Positions 1 through 7,442 of a DNA stretch of 13,604 nucleotides are shown in pieces (position 1 is the first letter of the stretch; every line of letters begins with the position of its first letter). The DNA is from an uncultured Bacteroidota bacterium (GTDB taxonomy: Bacteria > Bacteroidota > Bacteroidia > Chitinophagales > Saprospiraceae), in contig CALGAA010000416.1 of NCBI GenBank assembly GCA_937952445.1, positions 1-13,604 of the forward strand. The letters run 5' to 3'. The translations under genes were made by a program, and so were the position numbers. The notes beneath the pieces were generated by a model that saw only the letters and a list, made by a program, of their open reading frames with translations, made no database searches and was not told the DNA's origin.

Positions 1-216
1 GAGGGCTGCTTTTTTGGTTACTTTTTTTCAGCAAAAAAAGTAACAGAACCAATTTTATTTTTCACACGTAGTATTTACAAGGTCACTTATAGGAACTTAA
101 GATATCGAAGAAGCCTACTACGTATAGCCTATGCTACATAAGGCTTTGGGGAATGAAGACAGGACGAAAAAGAATCCGTCAGAAGGTCACAAATATCATC
201 ACTTATGGAACAGAAC
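1..216. other. Non-coding left edge downstream of the TerC gene
   Basis: I see no credible gene in this stretch. It carries a perfect palindrome near its start (listed separately). It also has two competing inverted repeats: ACGTAGTA (66-73) with TACTACGT (116-123), and AAGCCT (111-116) with AGGCTT (141-146). As it lies immediately 3' of the TerC gene it may contain that gene's transcript end, but none of the inverted repeats is followed by a convincing T-tract on the minus strand. The gene beyond the left border is not visible. Confidence 0.6.
17..44. repeat. Perfect 12-bp palindrome, REP-like or hairpin
   Basis: The left arm GTTACTTTTTTT (17-28) and right arm AAAAAAAGTAAC (33-44) are exact reverse complements around a four-base CAGC loop. 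A second pair, TTGGTT (14-19) and AACCAA (47-52), overlaps the outer edge. Palindromes of the type GTTAC-T(n)...A(n)-GTAAC are, to my recollection, common as dispersed intergenic elements in Bacteroidota genomes, which would make this a REP-like repeat. It could also fold in RNA and help end transcription of the TerC gene, but the stem is AT-rich and lacks a classical U-tail. One copy in the window cannot prove it is repeated. Confidence 0.5.
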
Positions 217-1188
217 TTACTCCCCTTTAATATCTTTTATTTGATCCTTCTCTTCACCCGATGGAGGAATGTAAATCGAAGCTACAATTCCTACCACCAA
301 AGCGGTAGCAATGACAATAAGTGACACCCATGAGGGTAAATGGATAAATTCGATCAACAACATTTTCAATCCAACAAAACCCAGGATAAATGCAAGGCTG
401 TAATTGATTAAATGGAATTTTTCCAGCATACCCACGATGAGGAAGAACATCGAACGAAGACCGAGAATGGCCAGTATATTGGACGAGAAAACGATGAATT
501 CATCTTGTGTGATGGCTAAGATGGCTGGAATGCTGTCCAAAGCAAACATAACGTCGGTCAATTCAATCACAATCAATGCCATAAAAAGCGGAGTGGCATA
601 GGTCTTTCCCATTCGTCTTATAAAAAAATTGTGCCCATCGATGGTCGATACAGCCCGAAACATTCTGGATACCTTCCGATAGGTCCAGGAGGTTTTGGGG
701 TCAAATTCATGATCATCGTTGAGCATCGTGTAGGCGGTGTACAGGAGGAAAATCCCAAATACATAGATCATCCAATCGAATCTGTTGATCAAAGCCACAC
801 CGAAAATAATCATGAGAGCACGGAATACTACAGCACCGAGGATGCCCCAGAAAAGTACCCGATGTCGGTACATCTTTGGAATTTGGAAAGCGTTGAAAAT
901 AACGGCAATAACGAAAACATTATCAATGCTGAGGGACAATTCGACCAGGTAGCCAGTAATGTAGGTGATCACCGCATCTCCGGGTGTTAGCCCCGTGGGA
1001 TTGGCAACCATATCATTGGAGAACAACCAGTATATGACCCCCGAAAATAACAGTGCGAGGCTCACCCATACGGAAGTCCATTTTGCCGCTTCCCGGGTCT
1101 CAATGACGTGGTCTTCTTTGTTGAAAACACCCAGGTCAAGGGCCAGGCAACCAATAATAAAAAGAATAAATATAATCCAAACCCACAT
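217..1188 (-). CDS. TerC/Alx-family integral membrane protein
   Basis: A 323-residue polytopic inner-membrane protein of the TerC family (related to E. coli Alx). The family is linked to tellurite resistance and, more recently, to manganese and other metal-ion export; the substrate here is unknown. Hydrophobic segments occur near residues 1-20, 38-56, 72-100, 110-135, 138-155, 198-227, 232-255, 260-282 and 286-306. The two family signature regions are present: VELSLSIDNVFV (82-93, with E83 and D89) and IELTDVMFALDSIPA (208-222, with E209, D212 and D218). The acidic residues within the membrane are those expected for ion handling. The C-terminus is a short charged tail. Length is normal for the Alx-like subgroup. 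The ATG start directly begins the first membrane segment. It is separated from the upstream DUF486 gene by 153 bases with its own promoter-like and terminator-like signals, so it is probably transcribed alone. Confidence 0.93.
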   Translation of the reverse strand: MWVWIIFILFIIGCLALDLGVFNKEDHVIETREAAKWTSVWVSLALLFSGVIYWLFSNDMVANPTGLTPGDAVITYITGYLVELSLSIDNVFVIAVIFNAFQIPKMYRHRVLFWGILGAVVFRALMIIFGVALINRFDWMIYVFGIFLLYTAYTMLNDDHEFDPKTSWTYRKVSRMFRAVSTIDGHNFFIRRMGKTYATPLFMALIVIELTDVMFALDSIPAILAITQDEFIVFSSNILAILGLRSMFFLIVGMLEKFHLINYSLAFILGFVGLKMLLIEFIHLPSWVSLIVIATALVVGIVASIYIPPSGEEKDQIKDIKGE

Positions 1189-1201
1189 GATGAATTTTTT
1201 G

Positions 1202-1209
1202 CAAAGATA
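1202..1209 (-). promoter_or_regulatory. Candidate -7 element for the TerC gene
   Basis: Read on the minus strand this is TATCTTTG, matching the Bacteroidota -7 consensus TAnnTTTG and followed by CA as is common there. No exact TTG -33 box lies at the usual 17-23 base spacing; the nearest is ATG at about 22 bases. The box ends only 13 bases before the TerC start codon, which implies a very short leader (CAAAAAATTCATC at most). An A-rich leader without Shine-Dalgarno is normal for this phylum. Confidence 0.45.
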
Positions 1210-1251
1210 GATATCCTCAAATATCTATGTTCATATTGGGAACCATTATGT

Positions 1252-1277
1252 AAAAAAAAAATCATACCATATTGATT
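1252..1277 (-). terminator. Possible weak terminator after the DUF486 gene
   Basis: On the minus strand the stem AATCA / TGATT encloses an eight-base loop and runs directly into a ten-T tract (two of which pair in the stem). The layout of hairpin plus T-tract fits a factor-independent terminator for the upstream DUF486 gene, but the stem has only five pairs and one G-C pair, so it would be weak. Confidence 0.35.
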
Positions 1278-1341
1278 GCCAAAGAAATACTCACCATTCA
1301 TTATAATATTTCAATGCCGCATGAAACCACAACTCCTCCAT

Positions 1342-1710
1342 CTATTTCTTAAAGGCAAAATACACCGCAAGTACCAAAAATATGAAGGAATAAATATGAT
1401 TCAACCTAAACGTTTCGGTGCGGAAAACCAATAGAGTGAATATCGCGAACACGATCAGTGTGATCACTTCCTGGATGACCTTCAGCTGGATTAACGAAAA
1501 AGGACCGCCATTTTCAACATACCCGATCCGGTTCGCGGGCACCTGAAAAACGTATTCAAACAAAGCTATTCCCCAACTAATAAATATAATAGATATTAAA
1601 CCGAGTTTCTGAAATCCATTCCATTCTGAAAATTTCAAGTGGCCGTACCAGGCCAGAACCATGAATGAATTGCTCAGAATCAACAATCCAATTGTCAAGA
1701 ATGCTTTCAT
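1342..1710 (-). CDS. DMT-family small membrane protein (DUF486)
   Basis: A 122-residue hydrophobic protein with about four membrane helices (residues 3-21, 34-56, 74-97 and 104-120). It belongs to the DUF486 family of the drug/metabolite-transporter type. The recognisable family segments are WYGHLKF (21-27), SWGIALFEYVFQVPANRIGY (45-64) and QLKVIQEVITL (75-85). Full length agrees with the family (about 110-120 residues). The substrate is unknown for this family; small members of this size may act as dimers. The ATG chosen gives a proper first helix. It follows the SusD-1 region by about 240 bases that contain only one doubtful small ORF, and it shows no functional tie to the SusC/D genes. Confidence 0.9.
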   Translation of the reverse strand: MKAFLTIGLLILSNSFMVLAWYGHLKFSEWNGFQKLGLISIIFISWGIALFEYVFQVPANRIGYVENGGPFSLIQLKVIQEVITLIVFAIFTLLVFRTETFRLNHIYSFIFLVLAVYFAFKK

Positions 1711-1729
1711 GTACGATGCCTAATTATTT

Positions 1730-1942
1730 TCAGTTAAAGTTTTGCCAATAGAAAAAGTACTGAAGTACGCTCACAAAAATCGGCCCCGGGAAAGTATAGA
1801 TACCCGACCTGGTTTTGCGGCTAAAATTCACCTCAACGGGGATATCTTGTGCAGACTGAATGGATGAATAAATTAGGTTGACAAGGGAATAGGCATCGCC
1901 TCCCGAACAGGGTATTGGATAGTATTTTACTCCATCACCCAT
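1730..1942 (-). CDS. Doubtful 70-codon ORF after SusD-1
   Basis: An open frame of 70 codons starts with ATG eight bases after the SusD-1 stop codon and ends with TGA 19 bases before the DUF486 gene. I do not recognise the product. It has no signal peptide or lipobox; the N-terminal half is polar (one Cys at residue 12) and the last 20 residues are rich in aromatic and aliphatic residues (FPGPIFVSVLQYFFYW). The tight spacing on the same strand is compatible with translation coupled to SusD-1. A chance open frame or the remnant of a decayed gene is just as possible. Confidence 0.3.
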   Translation of the reverse strand: MGDGVKYYPIPCSGGDAYSLVNLIYSSIQSAQDIPVEVNFSRKTRSGIYTFPGPIFVSVLQYFFYWQNFN

Positions 1943-1950
1943 TACCTAAT

Positions 1951-3867
1951 TTATTCGTAACCCGGATTTTGTTGCAGTTGTGGAGCTTTGTTTAGCTCGG
2001 TGATCGATATGGGCAACCAATACTGTCGATCTTCCCATTGACGATCATCGGCCAGGATGTCGGTATTGTGGATATACATCGAAACACCATCGTTAAAGTG
2101 ATATATTTCCATGGGATGGAGATCCTGGATTTCTTCTCCGGCGATCATCCATTTTCTGAGCATATACCAACGATCCCCTTCGGCCAACATTTCGATCAGT
2201 CGTTCGTGACGGTACCACTCACGGGCCTGATCCTGGTCCGCTGTGACCCGATCGGGAAGACCAGCCCTATTTCGGATCATATTGATCGCATCCAGACCTT
2301 CCTGTACATCACCCAACTCGATGCAAGCTTCCGCATAATCCAGTAACACTTCCGCAAACCGAAATTCCAGCCAGCTGTTTTCATTGCTGTTTTGTTCCCC
2401 ATTGACTGAAATATCGAGCATTTTCTTCAGGTAATAACCTGTTTTCGTACCATTCCACGCCTGATTAGCCGCTGATCGGGTATCATAGCCACCTGTGATC
2501 GCAGATTCCAGGTCGGTGAGTGCAGCATTTTTCTCTGCGACACTTTTATTAAGCAGCGGAGCTCCCGGCGCATCGACAAAATAACTGGCCTGAACCTTAT
2601 CGTTCGTGGCAGGGCGTTCCTGCCAGGGTGCCCCGTCGAATAAAATGTAGGCATAAAATCTGGGTTCCCGACCATTGTATGGATTGTGCTCGGGATTTTC
2701 CTCCAATTCACTCGAGGTAAACTCCCGGTACACCAAATTTCCAGGATCGAAACGGTCCCATTTAAAGGGACTTCCATCGCTCATTTCAAATTCGCGAACC
2801 AGGCTCTCCAGGGGTTCGTTGTTGCCCCAGTTATTATATCCATTTGGTCCCCAATAAAGATTATTCCGGGCAATATTCCCCTGCAAATTCAAATACTGGA
2901 TGCCCCAGATTACTTCGTCGTTCCACGGGCCTTTCTGCGTGAACAAATCATAGTAAGTCTGGGCATATGCATCTATATCTTCTTGTGTCAATGGTTCTGG
3001 AGGATCATTTGTGTTTCCGGCCAATGCATACGTACCATACTCCTGATCGATTATCGCTTTGGCCGCCTGCCGGGCAGCTTCCAGCCTTTGCTGCCTGGTG
3101 CCGCTCTGGAAGGAAACCAAAGGATTGTCGTGTGCATACCCCCCATTCATCAGCTCGCCGGTCACAAAACTCAACAGCCTTGACTTCAGGGCAGCCGCCG
3201 CCCCTTTGGTTGCTCTGCCCTGTGCAATCTCCCCTTTGACTGGCAATCCGGAAATAGCCTTATCAAGGTCTCCGAGTATAAAATCCACGGTTTCTTCCAA
3301 TGTGGATCGGGTTTGGGTAGTCAAGTCGTCATCCAGATTAAATTTGGAATCCACCAACACTACCCCACCGTATGATCTCAATAGGTTTGTATAATTGAAA
3401 GCCCGGATGAAATACGCCTCTGCTTTGATTTGATTCAACAATTCCTCCTCTGCTGAGGTGGAAATGGGTACTTCATCGATTCCTCCCAGAAGAGTATTTA
3501 CGTTCTTTATACTGTTGTACATATTGGGCCAATTGATAAAACCGTACCGCCAATTCCCAAAGTGCCCCATATCATCTGCCGACAAGGTTCCTTTTAAAAA
3601 CTTAATCTCTCCAGGCCGGTGAATATTGAGCAATTCATCGGTAGACGAAGACAATAAGTCCTCGCGCATCCCCAATACTTCCTCCCTGTTTCCGCCCATC
3701 ACATCATAGCATTGCCATAAGAAGGCTTCGACGAGGTTGATGTCCTCAAACAACGTTTCCTCATTGAACGAATCCAACGGTTTTTGTTCGAGCAAATCGG
3801 TCTGACAACCCAATGCACACACCAAAACTAAAAGTATATATATTGATTTTATAATATTCATAATCAT
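1951..3867 (-). CDS. SusD/RagB-family outer-membrane lipoprotein (SusD-1)
   Basis: A 638-residue surface lipoprotein of the SusD/RagB family. It caps the SusC-1 transporter and captures substrate outside the cell. The N-terminus is a lipoprotein signal with Cys at 21 (VCALGC), followed by acidic residues. Typical SusD helical-repeat segments are EAYFIRAFNYTNLLRSYGG (150-168) and ATKGAAAALKSRLL (219-232). Near the C-terminus are FRFAEVLLDYAEACIELGD (502-520), RHERLIEMLAEGDRWYMLR (553-571) and the usual ending WLPISITELNKAPQLQQNPG. Length is normal for the family. ATG at codon 1 or codon 3 could be the start; both leave the lipobox intact. It follows SusC-1 by 21 bases and is certainly co-transcribed with it. 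Substrate class cannot be read from the sequence, because no degradative enzyme accompanies the pair. Confidence 0.95.
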   Translation of the reverse strand: MIMNIIKSIYILLVLVCALGCQTDLLEQKPLDSFNEETLFEDINLVEAFLWQCYDVMGGNREEVLGMREDLLSSSTDELLNIHRPGEIKFLKGTLSADDMGHFGNWRYGFINWPNMYNSIKNVNTLLGGIDEVPISTSAEEELLNQIKAEAYFIRAFNYTNLLRSYGGVVLVDSKFNLDDDLTTQTRSTLEETVDFILGDLDKAISGLPVKGEIAQGRATKGAAAALKSRLLSFVTGELMNGGYAHDNPLVSFQSGTRQQRLEAARQAAKAIIDQEYGTYALAGNTNDPPEPLTQEDIDAYAQTYYDLFTQKGPWNDEVIWGIQYLNLQGNIARNNLYWGPNGYNNWGNNEPLESLVREFEMSDGSPFKWDRFDPGNLVYREFTSSELEENPEHNPYNGREPRFYAYILFDGAPWQERPATNDKVQASYFVDAPGAPLLNKSVAEKNAALTDLESAITGGYDTRSAANQAWNGTKTGYYLKKMLDISVNGEQNSNENSWLEFRFAEVLLDYAEACIELGDVQEGLDAINMIRNRAGLPDRVTADQDQAREWYRHERLIEMLAEGDRWYMLRKWMIAGEEIQDLHPMEIYHFNDGVSMYIHNTDILADDRQWEDRQYWLPISITELNKAPQLQQNPGYE

Positions 3868-3888
3868 TTAATTTATTGCAGATTACTA

Positions 3889-6800
3889 TTAAAACGTAAC
3901 ATATGCTCCGATCGCAAAAGTTTTCATCGCCGGGTAAGATTCCGGGTCACCTATTTCTGGATCAAAATTCTTTTGTTTTGAATAAATCAGAAATAAATTA
4001 TTACCGGACAAAAACAAACTTGCTCCCGCAATCCCAATCTGGTTGGTCAAATTTTGTGGAATAGAATAGCGGAGAACTGCATTTTTCAGCCTCGCATATG
4101 CCATATTTTCAAACCAATATGTGCTGGAATTACTCAGATAAGACCAGTACTGATCTGCCCGGTGAAATGGTCTTGCATTGGGCGCATCAGGGGTCTCCGG
4201 TGTCCAGTAATCACGAGCCATCCAACTGTACACATTTTGACCAATCCCCCGATTTCCGCTGATGGTCGACCGGTAATAATCTCCCTGTCCCTGAGCGAGT
4301 ACGGATAATCCCCAATTTTTATAATTCAACTCCAGGGATACGCCATAAAACGTAGTAGGGAAATCAGTTTTGTCCAGCAATATCCGGTCTTCGGAATTGA
4401 TTTTTCCATCATTATTGTAATCCTCAAATATGACATCACCGGGTTTGGCCCCATTCCAGTGCGGATACTCGGCCAGATCAGCTTCAGTACGGAAGATCCC
4501 AATCGCATTGTACACCAAAGCAGCTCCGTAGGCATGTCCGGTCAAACGTTGCCAGGGGACTGCCCGCTCCGGTTCGTCCATAAACACCACTTTGTTTTTA
4601 CTCCATCCAATATTTCCAGAGATGTTAAATGTAAAATCCCTGGTGGGATCAGAGTAATAGCCTGTTTCGAGTTCAAATCCCCGGTTATCAACGATTCCGA
4701 TGTTCTCGTCCGGAAGAGCCAGGCCGGAATATTCGGGAACCGATGCATTTCGGGATGTTAGTATATCCGACCGTCGATTGTAAAAGATATCGGCATTGAA
4801 GAAGACCGAGCTATTCAAAAACTCTGATTCAAAACCCAGGTTATACGTTTTTTGCTTTTCCCATGTGATGTTAGGATTGGCCAGGCTTGTCTGAGAAATT
4901 TTCGTGGTAATCTCCCGCTCTTCCCCGATCGTCATACCCGTTCCCAGGGTATACTTATTGATGTACTGGAACGCTGCTCCGGGATCCATTCCCATTTCGC
5001 CATAACTTGCTTTGAGTTTGAAATAATTAATAAAAGCCAGATTATCTTTCCAAAATCCCTCTTCAGATGCTCTCCATCCAAGTAGCAGGCCCGGGAAATT
5101 CCCCCAACGGCTGGAAGGTGGAAATTTGAGTGAACCGTCCCTTCTGAAAATAAATTCAGCGAGGTATTTCTCTTGATAATTATACGTCAGCCGACCAATC
5201 CAGGATGTGCGGGCATACACACTTTGATAACCACTGTTGTCCTTATCCTTTTCCCCACCAGCGCTCAAGGTTTGTACCAAATCTGACACATAGTATTTAC
5301 GAAAAGCATTGAACCCGTTTGACCGGATTTGAAACTGTTCAAAGGCACCAAAAAGAGAAAAATTGTGTGAGCCGAAACTTCTTCCATAATTGAAGTTAAA
5401 CTGAGACATCGTATGAATATTTCGACCATAACTATCGGTCAACTCTGGTGCCTCCAATCCTCTGGATCTTGGCTCAAGTTCCATATCCGTGATAAATCCC
5501 GCATCATTTCTCTGAGCTGATTCCCAGATCGGGTAGTACAGCGTCCAGGGTTTTCTGAAATACTTTTGAAATGAATTATTCAGATCCAACGTATAAAATG
5601 CACTGATATCCAGGCCGTCTGCAAAATTGGGTGACACGGTTGTCCGAAGGGTCACCTGGTTTTTGTATTCACTGAGTTCGTCGTACCCCGCTACGAAACT
5701 GGAATTCACTACCGGGTTAATTCCTGATTCAAAATCTGGTCCGGGTTCACCGGTTGGCCAGAAGGCCGGTTCGGTTGGTAAGGTCAGCGTGGCCCAACCA
5801 ATCAATTGGTAGGTAGAAGTCGTGGGATATTTCCGGTTCGTGATGAATCCGGCATAATTCACATTGGTCGTCAGCCAATCACTGATCGGGACATCCACAT
5901 TTGCTCTGAGGTTGTATTGGTGGTAATTGGTCGACTCCTGAGCATAAAAAGCCTCCTCGTTTTTGTACCCGGCGGAAATAAAATACGATAATTGATCACT
6001 TCCACCTGACAGGGATAAATGATGCTTGGAAGTGGTGGTCCAATCTTTCACCAACAGGTCCATCCAATCCGTCTGGGGATGCTCCCAGGGATCTTCTCCC
6101 GATTGAAAAAGTTCGATATCCCGGTCCGAGTACAACCGACTTAATCCTTCATAGTCCTGGTAATCACTGATATATTGAGCGTAGTCTGCAGCACTGGCTG
6201 GCTCCGGTAGAATGGTAGGCGTTAAGAATCCCTGGTACAATTGATAGTTTAATCTTGTGCCGGCCTGTGTTCCCGATTTGGTCGTCACGAGCACTACCCC
6301 ATTTGCTGCACTGGATCCATAGATCGATGCTGCTGCGTCCTTCAGGATTGAAATGCTTTCGATATCGTTGGGATCAACCTCATTGAGGCTTCTGTTGGGA
6401 ATTCCATCAATCACCACCAGTGGACTGGTCTGACCGGCTCCTCCAAGCGTAGACCGACCCCGGATGAGAATCCTGGCACTATTTCTGCCGGGCTCCCCCG
6501 ATCCTTGCATAATCACAGACCCTGGCAATCGGCCCGAAATAGCATTGGATACGTCAGGGGCCGGAATGGCCTCCACGTCCCGACCGGATATAGCAGTCAC
6601 TGAACCGACAACGTTCGCTTTTTTCTGCCGTCCGTATCCTACCACCACGACTTCTTCAAGTAATTCGGCATCTGAAGTCAATGTGACGTCGATCTGCGAC
6701 CGTCCTTCGACTTCTTCTTCCAGGGTCTGGTATCCGATGTATGAAAACACCAGGATGGCATCCTGATTAACATTCTCAATAGTATATTCTCCTTCCAGGT

Positions 6801-6972
6801 CGGTTGCCGTGCCGAGGGTAGTTCCCTTGACCTGAACATTCACACCGATCAACGACTCCCCATGAGTGTCAGTGACTTTTCCCTGGATGTTGAGCAAGCC
6901 GGATTCCTGGCCTGTGGCCTGGACCGTCAAAATGAGGATTAAAATAAGCGGGGTAAAAATCTTATCCTTCAT
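3889..6972 (-). CDS. SusC/RagA TonB-dependent outer-membrane transporter (SusC-1)
   Basis: A 1027-residue TonB-linked outer-membrane transporter of the SusC/RagA family, importing substrate handed over by SusD-1 using TonB-ExbBD energy. I chose the ATG giving MKDKIFTPLILILILTVQA, a clean signal peptide (1-21). The frame is open 25 codons further upstream to a TTG, but that extension would spoil the signal. Domains in order: carboxypeptidase-regulatory-like beta domain (about 28-98), the TonB-box-like segment EEVVVVGYG (106-114), plug domain (about 117-235) with DGIP (189-192) and LKDAAASIYGSSAANG (210-225), then a long 22-strand-type barrel ending in Phe (AIGAYVTF). The LKDAAASIYGSS signature is one residue shorter than the usual LKDAxAxAIYGxR and has Ser in place of Arg. 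Partner gene SusD-1 follows directly. Confidence 0.95.
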   Translation of the reverse strand: MKDKIFTPLILILILTVQATGQESGLLNIQGKVTDTHGESLIGVNVQVKGTTLGTATDLEGEYTIENVNQDAILVFSYIGYQTLEEEVEGRSQIDVTLTSDAELLEEVVVVGYGRQKKANVVGSVTAISGRDVEAIPAPDVSNAISGRLPGSVIMQGSGEPGRNSARILIRGRSTLGGAGQTSPLVVIDGIPNRSLNEVDPNDIESISILKDAAASIYGSSAANGVVLVTTKSGTQAGTRLNYQLYQGFLTPTILPEPASAADYAQYISDYQDYEGLSRLYSDRDIELFQSGEDPWEHPQTDWMDLLVKDWTTTSKHHLSLSGGSDQLSYFISAGYKNEEAFYAQESTNYHQYNLRANVDVPISDWLTTNVNYAGFITNRKYPTTSTYQLIGWATLTLPTEPAFWPTGEPGPDFESGINPVVNSSFVAGYDELSEYKNQVTLRTTVSPNFADGLDISAFYTLDLNNSFQKYFRKPWTLYYPIWESAQRNDAGFITDMELEPRSRGLEAPELTDSYGRNIHTMSQFNFNYGRSFGSHNFSLFGAFEQFQIRSNGFNAFRKYYVSDLVQTLSAGGEKDKDNSGYQSVYARTSWIGRLTYNYQEKYLAEFIFRRDGSLKFPPSSRWGNFPGLLLGWRASEEGFWKDNLAFINYFKLKASYGEMGMDPGAAFQYINKYTLGTGMTIGEEREITTKISQTSLANPNITWEKQKTYNLGFESEFLNSSVFFNADIFYNRRSDILTSRNASVPEYSGLALPDENIGIVDNRGFELETGYYSDPTRDFTFNISGNIGWSKNKVVFMDEPERAVPWQRLTGHAYGAALVYNAIGIFRTEADLAEYPHWNGAKPGDVIFEDYNNDGKINSEDRILLDKTDFPTTFYGVSLELNYKNWGLSVLAQGQGDYYRSTISGNRGIGQNVYSWMARDYWTPETPDAPNARPFHRADQYWSYLSNSSTYWFENMAYARLKNAVLRYSIPQNLTNQIGIAGASLFLSGNNLFLIYSKQKNFDPEIGDPESYPAMKTFAIGAYVTF

Positions 6973-7178
6973 AGTGAATTGATTTGGAATCATACAAAAA
7001 TCTACATACCTGTTGGATAGCTGAAAAAGCATTACCAGAAACTGCAATCATTTCGCGGAGTAAATGAGTACGAGCGTTATAAATTTCACATTAGTAAAAT
7101 TAGATCTGGATAACGAGCACTATATTTCCTCATATCCAACTATTAATCCGTACTAATATAAACAATATCTTCCTTTTT

Positions 7179-7186
7179 CAAAATTA
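7179..7186 (-). promoter_or_regulatory. Candidate -7 element for SusC-1
   Basis: Read on the minus strand this is TAATTTTG, an exact fit to TAnnTTTG and the only such match on this strand between the FISUMP gene and SusC-1. There is no TTG box at the expected 17-23 base distance (CTG at 23 bases is the closest). This suggests either a weak, activator-dependent promoter or a chance match in AT-rich DNA. Use of this box would give a leader of about 200 bases. Confidence 0.35.
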
Positions 7187-7253
7187 ATTAGGACAAAAAT
7201 GCTCTAATTCAGGCGATAAGACAAATTCAAATCCTTCACATTCCATGCAAAAC

Positions 7254-7268
7254 CTGAATTCAAGTCAA
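7254..7268. promoter_or_regulatory. Degenerate copy of the inverted-repeat site
   Basis: The sequence CTGAA-TTCAA-GTCAA keeps the right half GTCAA and the central TTCAA of the site upstream of SusC-2, but matches only three of five bases in the left half (TTGAC). The ten bases TTCAAGTCAA are identical in both places. It lies 67 bases upstream of the SusC-1 -7-like box, so it could be a secondary binding site for the same unknown regulator. Confidence 0.3.
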
Positions 7269-7291
7269 ATCATCTTTCAAAATGAGACAAT

Positions 7292-7317
7292 GCCTTAATT
7301 AAAGGGCTAATCAAGGC
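7292..7317 (-). other. 26-base hairpin in the spacer before SusC-1
   Basis: On the minus-strand RNA, GCCUUGAUUAG pairs with UUAAUUAAGGC over eleven positions (two G-U pairs) around a CCCU tetraloop. It lies about 125 bases after the FISUMP lipoprotein stop codon, and could mark the 3' end of that operon's transcript or protect it. It is not followed by an uninterrupted U-tract (the next bases are ATTGTCTCATTTTG), so a classical intrinsic terminator is not well supported. Confidence 0.4.
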
Positions 7318-7385
7318 AGAAAAAGAATGTTTTTACACATTTATGAATGCTAAACGAAGGCCACTCATATTATTACGGAGGCAAA

Positions 7386-7406
7386 TTGTTGACCAATAGT
7401 CAATAA
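7386..7406. promoter_or_regulatory. Inverted repeat TTGAC-N5-GTCAA upstream of SusC-1
   Basis: TTGTTGAC (7386-7393) and GTCAATAA (7399-7406) form an eight-pair imperfect inverted repeat around CAATA, with a perfect TTGAC/GTCAA core. The same core with the same five-base gap, followed by the same bases TAAA, occurs upstream of SusC-2 and nowhere else that I could find in the window. It may be an operator for a dimeric regulator. An alternative is that it belongs to the 3' end of the FISUMP gene transcript, as it starts only about 40 bases after that stop codon. Confidence 0.4.
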
Positions 7407-7442
7407 AATCATACAAAGGTTAAAATTGATTCGGAATAGAAT

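Larger units (their letters stand above)
6973..7442 (-). other. 470-base regulatory spacer upstream of SusC-1
   Basis: No convincing gene is present in this AT-rich spacer between the FISUMP lipoprotein gene and SusC-1. It holds an inverted repeat TTGAC-N5-GTCAA, a degenerate second copy, a 26-base hairpin and one TAnnTTTG box, each listed separately. A further inverted repeat CGTTAT (7075-7080) / ATAACG (7110-7115) lies in the presumed leader. The 5' part probably contains the 3' end of the upstream operon transcript and the rest the SusC-1 promoter and a leader of about 200 bases. Confidence 0.6.

Noticed and set aside
1189..1341. yybP-ykoY-type or other metal riboswitch upstream of TerC
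   Set aside because: I could not find the conserved segments of that riboswitch, and the best promoter box leaves no room for it.
2686..3183. Plus-strand open frame of 165 codons inside SusD-1, and similar antisense frames in the SusC and SusD genes
   Set aside because: They lie wholly opposite well-supported genes, and their translations show no domain or signal. They are shadows of coding bias.
6973..7047. N-terminal extension of SusC-1 starting at a TTG codon
   Set aside because: It would put 25 residues in front of a clean signal peptide that begins at an ATG, and I see no ribosome-binding signal for the TTG.
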